From the NCBI GenBank assembly GCA_945952585.1, contig CAMFII010000002.1, positions 372,001 to 436,000 of the forward strand: DNA of 64,000 nucleotides, written 5' to 3'. Shown piece after piece: positions 1 through 7,192 of this stretch. The notes under the pieces are model-generated. The model was not told the origin of the DNA and did no database searches. It saw only the letters and a program-made list of their open reading frames with translations. The DNA is from an uncultured Rhodobacter sp. (GTDB lineage: Bacteria > Pseudomonadota > Alphaproteobacteria > Rhodobacterales > Rhodobacteraceae). The translations under genes and the position numbers were made by a program. Position 1 is the stretch's first letter, and each line of letters opens with the position of its first letter.

Positions 1-1
1 T

Positions 2-112
2 GCCCCGGTCGAGGGCGAAAGCATTGAGGATACGGCACGCCGGGCTGGCGAGGAATTCCTGAAGCAGGAAGCCCAGAAACAGCTGGAGAAACTGCTAGGC
101 GGCGGCAACTAG
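2..112 (+). CDS. C-terminal end of an unidentified protein (partial)
   Basis: The window opens inside a reading frame that runs to a TAG stop at 110-112. The visible 36 residues are charged and probably helical (EEFLKQEAQKQLEKLL) and end in GGGN. AsmA-like periplasmic proteins can finish with a similar Lys/Gln-rich helix, but this tail is too short to assign a family. The upstream part lies outside the window. The next gene, gcrA, is convergent and its stop is 22 bases away. Confidence 0.45.
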   Translation, partial: APVEGESIEDTARRAGEEFLKQEAQKQLEKLLGGGN

Positions 113-133
113 GCCGCCAGCCCCATCGAATTC

Positions 134-751
134 TCACCGGCGACGGTCGCGCCGGGCGCTCATCGGCTGGAAGGCGACGCCGACATGGGCGTCACAATAG
201 GGCTTGCCAGCCTGCGAGGGCAGGCCGCAGAACCAGAAATCCTCGGTCGCCGGATCGCCGATCGGCCATTTGCAGGTCCGTTCGGTCAGTTCCATCAGCG
301 TCAGCTTGCGCGCGCGCTTCTCGACCTCGCGCACCGAGGCGAGCGCTTCAGGCGAAATCTCGTTGGCCGAAGGCTGCGGCGGCAGCGGCTGGCCGGCGGG
401 AATGATCGCCTTGCGCGGGTTGAGCGGCGTGACGGTCGCGCCCGAGGCCGGGGCGGCGGTGCGCGGTTCGGGTGCCGGGCGCGGCTCGGGCGCGCGGGCC
501 TCGGCCGGCTCGGGCGCGGGGCGCGCGGCAACCGGTTCGGGCCGGGAAGGAGCGGCGGCAACGGCCGGTGCGGCTTCGCCTTCGTCCTCGTCCCCCTTGC
601 CGCCGACGCGGTTCGACAGGCCCAGTCGATGCACCTTGCCGATGACGGCGTTGCGGGTGACACCGCCCAGTTCCTTGGCGATCTGGCTGGCGCTCTGGCC
701 TTCGCCCCACATCTTCTTGAGCGTCTCGACGCGCTCGTCGGTCCAGGACAT
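134..751 (-). CDS. gcrA: GcrA family cell-cycle regulator
   Basis: This is a 205-residue transcription regulator. GcrA binds sigma-70 RNA polymerase and acts at CcrM-methylated GANTC promoters in alphaproteobacteria. The N-terminal helix-turn-helix begins MSWTDERVETLKKMW and continues with SASQIAKELGGVTRNAVIGK (about residues 1-45). A long Ala/Pro/Arg-rich linker follows (about 50-125). The conserved C-terminal block has CKWPIGDP, FCG and YCDAH, the part that contacts sigma in this family. I chose the ATG at 751 because the family signature starts there, after GGGGATAAC. The frame extends 54 codons further upstream, but that stretch does not look like GcrA. Confidence 0.95.
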   Translation of the reverse strand: MSWTDERVETLKKMWGEGQSASQIAKELGGVTRNAVIGKVHRLGLSNRVGGKGDEDEGEAAPAVAAAPSRPEPVAARPAPEPAEARAPEPRPAPEPRTAAPASGATVTPLNPRKAIIPAGQPLPPQPSANEISPEALASVREVEKRARKLTLMELTERTCKWPIGDPATEDFWFCGLPSQAGKPYCDAHVGVAFQPMSARRDRRR

Positions 752-845
752 GTTATCCCCGCAAATTCGCAAGCCGCCGGAGAATGACCGGCACAACCCG
801 AAGGTTTTACCGCGTCTCGGCCACCCGGCACAAGCCCCGCCCGGA

Positions 846-1814
846 TCAGGCCCTTGCGTTGCCTCTCTGTACTTTCCTGACGGCCCGCATCGGGGCCATG
901 ACCTCGTACACAAGGTCGCGCATCCAGGCGTGGCCCGCGGACGACGTGGCCCGCCGGTGCCAGCACATGTAGATGGGTGTTTCAGGCACCTCCATCGGCG
1001 CGGCGTAAAGGCTCAGCTTGTACCGGTCACGAAAGACCCGGGCGAGTTGGGCCGGCATAAGCGCGATCGACGTGCCTTCGGCGACGGCGCGCGCAACCCC
1101 TGAAAAGACCGGCAGACTGCCGACAACCCGCCGCTTGCGCCCCAGGGCCGCCAGCGCCGTGTCGCCAACGGCGGAAAGCCGCCCCTCGGCCGAGAAGAGC
1201 AAATGGGTCAGGTCGCAGAAGAGGTCGAGCGGCATCTCATCGCCCTCGGCAATCCCGGCCGCGGCAAGGTGCGGATTGTCGCGTGCCGCGACGACCAGAT
1301 AGTCGGCACGGAAGGCAAGGCGGCGATCCACCCATTCCGGAAAATCGCGATGGCCCGGGATCAGCGCGAGGTCGACGCCGTCGCGCTCCAGCGTCTGGGC
1401 GTAGTTCTCGGGCACAAGATCGACAAGCTGGGCCCGGATGCGCGGGGCGTCGCGCCGCAGGCGGTTCAGCAGCGGTGACATCAGCACCTCGGCGATCGCG
1501 TCAGACCCGCCGATCTTGAAGATCATCTCGCTGCGCGCCGGGTCGAACAGGACCGATCCGCCAAGAAGCCCCTCGACCCGCTCGAGGATATCGCGCACCG
1601 GTGCGGCCAGGTTGCGCGCCACGAGCGTCGGTTCCATCCCCTGGCCCTTGCGCACGAAGAGCGGATCGCCAAGCACTTGCCTGAGCCGCCCAAGCGCCGA
1701 GGAAACCGCCGGCTGCGACAGGCCAAGGCGGTCGGCCGCCCGCACTGTCGACCCCTCGCGCAGGAGGGCGTCGAGCACACGAAGCAGGTTCAGGTCAAAG
1801 CCGGATATATTCAT
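846..1814 (-). CDS. LysR family transcriptional regulator
   Basis: A 322-residue LysR-type regulator. The N-terminal winged HTH (about residues 5-62) reads FDLNLLRVLDALLREGSTVR and then AADRLGLSQPAVSSALGRLR. The remainder is a substrate-binding-like effector domain. The FDLNLL...LLREGSTVRAADRL pattern is that of the NodD/PBP2-like subgroup. It diverges from the cupin gene at 1913, so that gene is the likely target. The start at 1814 was preferred over upstream codons because LysR proteins begin a few residues before this helix. A dyad (1808-1824) overlaps the start codon, which suggests autoregulation. The inducer is unknown. Confidence 0.92.
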   Translation of the reverse strand: MNISGFDLNLLRVLDALLREGSTVRAADRLGLSQPAVSSALGRLRQVLGDPLFVRKGQGMEPTLVARNLAAPVRDILERVEGLLGGSVLFDPARSEMIFKIGGSDAIAEVLMSPLLNRLRRDAPRIRAQLVDLVPENYAQTLERDGVDLALIPGHRDFPEWVDRRLAFRADYLVVAARDNPHLAAAGIAEGDEMPLDLFCDLTHLLFSAEGRLSAVGDTALAALGRKRRVVGSLPVFSGVARAVAEGTSIALMPAQLARVFRDRYKLSLYAAPMEVPETPIYMCWHRRATSSAGHAWMRDLVYEVMAPMRAVRKVQRGNARA

Positions 1815-1824
1815 CGTATGAATA
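1808..1824. promoter_or_regulatory. Dyad TATTCAT-CGT-ATGAATA, probable LysR operator
   Basis: A perfect 7-bp inverted repeat with a 3-base spacer. It contains the T-N11-A geometry (ATTC-N7-GAAT) typical of LysR boxes. It overlaps the ATG of the LysR gene and lies about 90 bases before the cupin start. Autorepression and control of the divergent gene are inferred. Confidence 0.5.
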
Positions 1825-1912
1825 CATAGCATATCGCCTTGCAGTTTCTCAGCAGCTTTTGCGCGGCCTATTTTCTGTCGCATGGCCAGGCAGGCCAATA
1901 TGGGAGGCCGAC

Positions 1913-2362
1913 ATGAAAGACGTTTTTTCCCAAGAAGATACGTTACACTGGGAGGACTGCAGTTTCCGCCCGCTGGTGACGAGCCGCGAAACCGGTGGCG
2001 CGTTGTCGATGACCGATACGCTGGTCGCGCCCGGCTTCGGTCCGGGGCGGCACTATCACGAAGATGCCGACGAATACTTCCTGATCCTCGACGGCAAGAT
2101 CGAAGTGGAACTTGAGGGCGTTCGCTCCCTCAAAGGCCCGGGCGAGGCGGTCTTCATTCCCCGGGGCAAGGTCCATTCCTTCCGCAACCCCGGCAATTCA
2201 CCCGCGCGAAAGATCGTGATCTTCACTCCTGGCGGGTTCGAGGCATGGTTCGCCGAAATGGCGCAGTTCCAATATCATGTCCCGGCCGACATGGCCGCCA
2301 TCATCGAGGCGGCGAAGCGCCATCACATGGTGGTGGTGGGCCCGCCGATGGGTCCCGCCTGA
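1913..2362 (+). CDS. Cupin domain-containing protein
   Basis: A 149-residue single-cupin protein. The first cupin motif is visible as GRHYHEDADEYFLILDG (HxH...E metal ligands). The second is GEAVFIPRGKVHSFRN, supplying the last His. Such small cupins bind a metal and can be dioxygenases, isomerases or sensors, and the substrate cannot be read from the sequence. The ATG at 1913 follows GGGAGG at good spacing. It is transcribed away from the LysR gene across about 98 bases and is probably controlled by it. Confidence 0.88.
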   Translation: MKDVFSQEDTLHWEDCSFRPLVTSRETGGALSMTDTLVAPGFGPGRHYHEDADEYFLILDGKIEVELEGVRSLKGPGEAVFIPRGKVHSFRNPGNSPARKIVIFTPGGFEAWFAEMAQFQYHVPADMAAIIEAAKRHHMVVVGPPMGPA

Positions 2363-2489
2363 CTGGCCCGGAAGCAGAAAGCCGTCCGTCAACATCAGAT
2401 ACGGACCGTTCCCAAGACAACAGCGCTGGCTGCCGAGCGGGTCCATTTTCCTCCCTCGCGCCGGAAGGCAACGACAGTGAAAACGGTGA

Positions 2490-2810
2490 ATGCCCATGGC
2501 CAGCGATCTTGGACTGCATCATCGCGTAACCCCGCCCGGTGCCGGGTACCTGGCGCCGCCGCCGCACGCGGAAATTGACAGGCTGGCCGCTTTGGCCGGG
2601 CGCGTGGTCGGGGCCTGGCGGGGCATTCTCGCCCGGCTGCAACCTGGCAGACGTCCGGCGCGCAGTCTCCGGATGCCCGATACGCCGCTGCATCTTCTGG
2701 CCGACATCGGCCTGGCCGACCGCTCCGAGGCCGTGCCGCTTCAGTCTGTCGGCCTTGGTGATGCGCGACCTGACGGGGTGTTATTCCGCTCCCACACCCT
2801 CAGGCACTGA
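2490..2810 (+). CDS. Hypothetical protein with a DUF1127-like motif
   Basis: A possible 106-residue protein. Its centre, RVVGAWRGILARL followed about 20 residues later by LHLLADIGLADRSEA, resembles the Arg-rich helix plus L-x-D-I-G-L core of DUF1127 proteins. It has longer N- and C-terminal arms than the usual 45-70-residue family member. No strong ribosome-binding site is visible, and an alternative ATG lies at 2496. It sits alone between the cupin gene and argD. Coding status is uncertain, since the window is GC-rich and spurious frames are common. Confidence 0.4.
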   Translation: MPMASDLGLHHRVTPPGAGYLAPPPHAEIDRLAALAGRVVGAWRGILARLQPGRRPARSLRMPDTPLHLLADIGLADRSEAVPLQSVGLGDARPDGVLFRSHTLRH

Positions 2811-3034
2811 TCGGCCGGCCCGTCTGCCCGCGCTGCTCCACGCCGCGAAAATCCTTTGACCCCGCTGCCGCTTGCGGCTAAAGCGCCGGGTATGGCCCAG
2901 ACCCAGACCCTGTTCCGGTTCACTTCGCCGCGACGCCGATAAGGCGTCTCGCGGCCCTTGGCCATTCGTCATCTTTCCTTGACGTCCTTGCGCCTTCTTG
3001 GCACCCCTTCATCTTCCAATCCGGAGCCGCACCC
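2811..3034. other. Intergenic region upstream of argD with hairpins
   Basis: This is 224 bases without a convincing gene. It contains a small stem GCCGC-TT-GCGGC near 2867 and a larger imperfect hairpin at 2927-2955, where GCCGCG pairs with CGCGGC and ACGCC with GGCGT around a 5-base loop and a 2-base bulge. These may end the preceding transcript or lie in the argD leader. I see no ARG box or riboswitch that I would defend. Confidence 0.4.
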
Positions 3035-4231
3035 ATGATCAGTGCCGTCCTGCCAACCTACAATCGTGCGCCACTCGCCTTCGTTCGCGGCGAGGGCTCC
3101 TGGCTCATCGCCGAGGATGGCAGCCGATACCTGGACCTGGGCGCAGGCATCGCGGTGAACGCGCTCGGCCACGCCCACCCCAAACTGGTGGCGACCATCG
3201 CGGATCAGGCGGCGAAGCTCTGGCATGTCTCGAACCTCTACCGCATCCCGGAACAGGAGCGGCTGGCCGAGCTTCTGGTCGCCAACACCTTTGCCGACAC
3301 GGTGTTTTTCACCAATTCCGGCACCGAGACCATGGAACTCGCGGTGAAGATGGCGCGAAAATACTGGTACGAGAAAGGCCAGAAGGACCGGATCGACATC
3401 CTCGCCTTCGACGGCGCCTTCCACGGCCGCTCCAGCGCGGCCATTGCCGCCGCCGGGTCCGAGAAGATGACAAAGGGCTTCGGCCCGCTCCTGCCTGGCT
3501 TCCGCCAGTTGCCGTTCGGCAACATCGGCGCGGTGAAGGCCGCGCTGAACGACAGGGTCGCGGCGATCATCGTCGAGCCGATCCAGGGCGAGGGTGGCAT
3601 CCGGGCTCTGCCCGATGCCTTCCTCAAGGACCTGCGCGCGATTTGCGATGCGACCGGCACGCTCTTGATCCTCGACGAGGTGCAATGCGGCATGGGCCGC
3701 ACCGGCAGGCTCTTCGCCCATGAATGGGCCGGGATCACACCGGACATCATGATGGTCGCCAAGGGGATCGGCGGCGGCTTCCCGCTTGGCGCCGTGCTGG
3801 CCACCGAGAAGGCCGCTTCGGGGATGGTCGCTGGAACCCATGGCTCGACCTATGGCGGCAACCCGCTCGGCTGCGCCGTGGGTGCTGCCGTTGTCGAGGA
3901 GATCGCCGATCCGGCCTTCCTGGCCGAGGTCAACCGCAAGGGCGCACTTTTCCGCCAGCGGCTGGAGGGCCTCGTCGCCGCCCATCCCGACATCTTCGAG
4001 GCGGTGCGCGGACAGGGCCTGATCCTCGGCCTGAAATGCAAGGTTCCGAACACGGACATCGTCAAGGCGGCCTACGGCGAGCACCTGCTTACCGTTCCCG
4101 CGGCGGACAACGTGATCCGCATCCTGCCCGCGCTCAACATCCCCGATGCCGACATCGCCGAGGCCGTGCAGCGTCTCGACTGTGCCGCCGTCGCGGTGGA
4201 GAAGGCCCTGGTGACCGCGCATGTCGGCTGA
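3035..4231 (+). CDS. argD: Acetylornithine aminotransferase (ArgD)
   Basis: A 398-residue class III PLP aminotransferase. It converts N-acetylglutamate semialdehyde to N-acetylornithine in arginine synthesis, and may also act as succinyldiaminopimelate aminotransferase. Visible landmarks are FFTNSGTE (residues 91-98, phosphate/PLP binding), EPIQGEGG (about 181-188), the [11 protein letters not shown] block (214-224) with the PLP-ring Asp, and the Schiff-base Lys at about 243 in VAKGIGGG. Length is normal. It is followed by argF 142 bases downstream, the standard pairing in Rhodobacteraceae. Confidence 0.96.
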   Translation: MISAVLPTYNRAPLAFVRGEGSWLIAEDGSRYLDLGAGIAVNALGHAHPKLVATIADQAAKLWHVSNLYRIPEQERLAELLVANTFADTVFFTNSGTETMELAVKMARKYWYEKGQKDRIDILAFDGAFHGRSSAAIAAAGSEKMTKGFGPLLPGFRQLPFGNIGAVKAALNDRVAAIIVEPIQGEGGIRALPDAFLKDLRAICDATGTLLILDEVQCGMGRTGRLFAHEWAGITPDIMMVAKGIGGGFPLGAVLATEKAASGMVAGTHGSTYGGNPLGCAVGAAVVEEIADPAFLAEVNRKGALFRQRLEGLVAAHPDIFEAVRGQGLILGLKCKVPNTDIVKAAYGEHLLTVPAADNVIRILPALNIPDADIAEAVQRLDCAAVAVEKALVTAHVG

Positions 4232-4305
4232 TCCGATGATGCCTGTTACCTTGCTGCGTCGACGACCGGCCCCCGTCGTCCCGACATCCTGAGCATTTTC
4301 TGCTT

Positions 4306-4350
4306 TCAAATATCCTCGGGGGTCCGGGGGCAGACAGCCCCCGGTTCCAC
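4306..4350 (+). repeat. AAATATCCTCGGGGGT element with GC hairpin
   Basis: Between argD and argF lies the string AAATATCCTCGGGGGT. It is followed directly by a perfect 8-bp hairpin (4324-4344, arms CCGGGGGC and GCCCCCGG, loop AGACA). The same AAATAYCCTCGGGGGT string plus a GGGGGC hairpin recurs after meaB at 11474-11526. There is no T-run here, so a simple intrinsic terminator is less likely than a repeat or an mRNA-stabilising element. Confidence 0.6.
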
Positions 4351-4373
4351 CGCCAGTCAAAAAGACCACTCCC

Positions 4374-5300
4374 ATGAACAGCTTCCTCGATATCCACAAG
4401 ACCGACCCCGCCGCTTTGCGGTCGATGATTGACACCGCCCATGCCATGAAGATCGCCCGCAACGGTCGCCCCAAGGGCATGCCTGACGACGACCAGCCGC
4501 TCGCTGGCCGCATGGTGGCGCTGATCTTCGAGAAACCCTCGACCCGCACCCGCGTCAGCTTCGACCTGGGTGTGCGCCAGATGGGCGGACAGACCATGGT
4601 GCTGTCGGGCAAGGAGATGCAGCTCGGCCATGGCGAAACCATCGCCGACACCGCCCGTGTCCTCAGCCGCTATGTCGACCTCATCATGATCCGCACCTTC
4701 GAGGAGGCGACGCTCCTTGAGATGGCGGAATACGCCTCGGTCCCCGTCATCAACGGCCTGACCAACCGCACCCATCCCTGCCAGATCATGGCCGACGTGA
4801 TGACCTACGAGGAACATCGCGGCCCGATCGCGGGGCGCAAGGTGGTGTGGTGCGGTGACGGCAACAACGTCTGCGCAAGCTTCCTGCATGCGGCCGGCCA
4901 GTTCGGCTTCGACTTCACCTTCACCGGACCCGAGACGCTCGACCCCGAGCCGGGCTTCGTCGGTTTCGCCCGCGAGAAGGGCCGCTCGGTGCGGATCGAG
5001 CGCGATCCGGTTGCTGCGGTGACCGGCGCCGATCTGGTCGTGACCGATACCTGGGTCAGCATGCATGACCCCGAAAGCGCCAAGGAACGGCGGCACAACC
5101 AGCTGCGCCCTTACCAGGTGAACGAGGCGCTGATGGCCCATGCCAAGCCTGACGCGCTGTTCATGCATTGCCTGCCCGCCCATCGCAACGACGAGGCGAC
5201 AAGCGCCGTGATGGACGGCCCGCATTCGGTGATCTTCGACGAGGCCGAGAACCGCCTGCACGCACAGAAGGCCGTCATGCGCTGGTGCCTCGGGGTGTGA
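4374..5300 (+). CDS. argF: Ornithine carbamoyltransferase (ArgF)
   Basis: A 308-residue transcarbamylase that makes citrulline from ornithine and carbamoyl phosphate. The carbamoyl-phosphate loop STRTR is at residues 56-60, HPCQ at about 134-137, the ornithine-binding DTWVSMHD region at about 225, and the catalytic HCLPAHR at 265-271. Length is typical. It lies downstream of argD, and the cysteine-hydrolase gene starts 4 bases after its stop, so co-transcription with that gene is likely. Confidence 0.97.
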   Translation: MNSFLDIHKTDPAALRSMIDTAHAMKIARNGRPKGMPDDDQPLAGRMVALIFEKPSTRTRVSFDLGVRQMGGQTMVLSGKEMQLGHGETIADTARVLSRYVDLIMIRTFEEATLLEMAEYASVPVINGLTNRTHPCQIMADVMTYEEHRGPIAGRKVVWCGDGNNVCASFLHAAGQFGFDFTFTGPETLDPEPGFVGFAREKGRSVRIERDPVAAVTGADLVVTDTWVSMHDPESAKERRHNQLRPYQVNEALMAHAKPDALFMHCLPAHRNDEATSAVMDGPHSVIFDEAENRLHAQKAVMRWCLGV

Positions 5301-5304
5301 TGCG

Positions 5305-5850
5305 ATGTCAACGGCGCTTCTCGTCATCGACATGCAGATGGAAATGGCCCGCCGCACCGCGGCGGGGCGAGAGCGGGCCAATCCGCAGGCGGAAGAGCGG
5401 GTGGCGGAGCTGCTGGCACTGTTCCGCGCGCGCGGATTGCCTGTCCTGCACGTCCATCATGACGAGCCGGGCACCCCGGTTGCCATGGGCCAGCCGGGGG
5501 CCGAGGTGATGCCCTGCGCCCGGCCGCTGCCGGGTGAGCCGGTCTTCGTGAAGTCGCGTTCCTCGGCCTTCGCGGGGACCGGGCTTGAGAGCCATCTCAG
5601 GGCGCAAGGCATTGACCGGATTGTGCTGACCGGGGCGGTGGCCGCCTTCTGCGTGACCTCGACCACGCGCGCGGCCTCGGACCTTGGCTATCAGGTCATC
5701 CTGCCCGGGGATTCCCTGATCGGTTTCGACTTTCCCCGACCGGACGGCAGCCGCATTTCCGCCGAGGCCTTGCTGGACATGACGCTGACGATCCTTGGCG
5801 CGGATTTCGCGCGGGTCATGCCCACGGGGGCGGTGGCCCAGGCGATCTGA
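5305..5850 (+). CDS. Cysteine hydrolase, isochorismatase-like family
   Basis: A 181-residue isochorismatase-fold hydrolase. The catalytic triad is recognisable as Asp9 (LLVIDMQ), Lys83 (FVKSRSSAF) and Cys116 (GAVAAFCVTSTTRAASDLGY). The family includes nicotinamidases, N-carbamoylsarcosine amidases and ureido-acid hydrolases. The substrate is not deducible. Its tight packing behind argF (4 bases) hints at a link to nitrogen or ureido compounds, but this is inference. It converges on the MFS gene across a palindrome and terminator region. Confidence 0.9.
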   Translation: MSTALLVIDMQMEMARRTAAGRERANPQAEERVAELLALFRARGLPVLHVHHDEPGTPVAMGQPGAEVMPCARPLPGEPVFVKSRSSAFAGTGLESHLRAQGIDRIVLTGAVAAFCVTSTTRAASDLGYQVILPGDSLIGFDFPRPDGSRISAEALLDMTLTILGADFARVMPTGAVAQAI

Positions 5851-5867
5851 AGCAGCCGGAGCGTCAA

Positions 5868-5912
5868 GCAAATTCCTTCGAAGGAATTTGCCATTACCCT
5901 TCAAAGGGTTTT
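5868..5912. terminator. Palindrome plus hairpin between convergent genes
   Basis: A 24-base perfect palindrome (5868-5891, arm GCAAATTCCTTC) is followed by a second small hairpin at 5896-5909 (ACCCTT-CA-AAGGGT) and then TTTT. It sits between the cysteine-hydrolase stop and the MFS stop. It is well placed as a bidirectional terminator. The palindrome itself also resembles a dispersed repeat. Confidence 0.6.
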
Positions 5913-5919
5913 GGTCGCG

Positions 5920-7107
5920 CTATTCGGCCGGGTGTGGGTGCGCTCCGATCCTATCCGCCGAGGACACGCGCGACGACAGCGTCGCGACGATCGCAAGCAG
6001 CAGGGCCAGCACGAAATAGGTGAGCCGGTAGCCAATGTGCTCGGCGGCGAACCCGATCGCTGACGGCGCAAACAGGATGCCGGCATACCCCATCATCGCG
6101 ACCGTAGCGATGCCGCTGCCCGCGCTTGCGCCCGGATGGTTGCCGGCCGCCGACAGCACGATCGGCACCATGTTCGCGACCCCGAGGCCGGCTATCCCGA
6201 AGCAGAGGATCGCGATCAGGTCACTCGGCGCTGCGCTTGCGCCCAGAAGGCCGACCGCCCCGACCACGCCGGAAATGCGGAGAGTCATGACGGCGCCGAA
6301 ACGGTTGCGGACTGAGTCTCCGAGGAAGCGCACCAGAGCCATGGTGCCGGCGAACAGGGCGAAGGCGAATGAGGCAGTCGCAAGCGAAGATCCGTGCTCC
6401 TTGGTGAGATAGAGCGCCGCCCAGTCGAGCACGCCACCCTCGGGTACCATCGAGAAAAGCGCCATGATGCCAAGTGCATAGAGGGCAAGGTCACGCTTGC
6501 CGGCGCCTTTCTGACGCGGGTCGCCGGGCGAGGCAGGCGTCCTTTCGTCGCTGACCAGGAATGGCATCGCGGCCAGCATCAGCATCAGTGCGAGGATACT
6601 GGCGCCGATCGCATGGGCCTCGCGCCCGACATGGGAAATGACGTAACCGCCCACTCCGCCGCCCAGGAATCCGCCAAGGCTCCAGAAACCATGCGACGAG
6701 GACATGATCGCGCGATGCAGCTTGCGCTCGGCCTGCACGGCATTGGCGTTCATCGACACGTCCATTGTCCCCAGGAATGCCCCCATGATCGCCATGGTTG
6801 CCGCCAGGATCGGCACGGTTGGGGAAAAGACTACCGCAACCAGTGTGAAACTCGACAGAAGCGCAAAGATGCGCACCATCCGCCGCGACCCATAGCGGCT
6901 GATGAGCCGGCCGGAAAAGGACATTGCGCCGACCGCGCCCAGACCAAGGACAAGGATCAGGAGTCCGAGTGTGCTTTCCGTGATCTGGTGAACCGGAAGG
7001 AGCAAGGGAATCTGCGGCGCCCAGGAGCCGAAAAGGAATCCGTTCGACAGGAACATTGCCGCCACGGCCCATCGACCGCGGGTTGCTGCCTGCATGTCAC
7101 TGGTCAT
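5920..7107 (-). CDS. MFS transporter
   Basis: A 395-residue major facilitator superfamily protein with about 12 hydrophobic segments. The signature region between TM2 and TM3 reads SGRLISRYGSRRMVR, and TM4-TM5 contains GAFLGTMDVSMNANAV and SSSHGFWSLGGFLGGG. These match the YbjJ/fucose-permease-like subgroup, in which DVSMN and HG(F/L)WS motifs are conserved. The substrate is not known. The ATG at 7107 was chosen because the hydrophobic N-terminus begins soon after it; the frame upstream is Arg/Pro-rich and not membrane-like. Confidence 0.88.
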   Translation of the reverse strand: MTSDMQAATRGRWAVAAMFLSNGFLFGSWAPQIPLLLPVHQITESTLGLLILVLGLGAVGAMSFSGRLISRYGSRRMVRIFALLSSFTLVAVVFSPTVPILAATMAIMGAFLGTMDVSMNANAVQAERKLHRAIMSSSHGFWSLGGFLGGGVGGYVISHVGREAHAIGASILALMLMLAAMPFLVSDERTPASPGDPRQKGAGKRDLALYALGIMALFSMVPEGGVLDWAALYLTKEHGSSLATASFAFALFAGTMALVRFLGDSVRNRFGAVMTLRISGVVGAVGLLGASAAPSDLIAILCFGIAGLGVANMVPIVLSAAGNHPGASAGSGIATVAMMGYAGILFAPSAIGFAAEHIGYRLTYFVLALLLAIVATLSSRVSSADRIGAHPHPAE

Positions 7108-7192
7108 CTCAAATTCTCCCGCTCGCCCGGATATCCATATGCCGAAAAAGCGGGCAGGAAAAGGTCGGATCCGAAGCGCTTTGGGGGATCTG

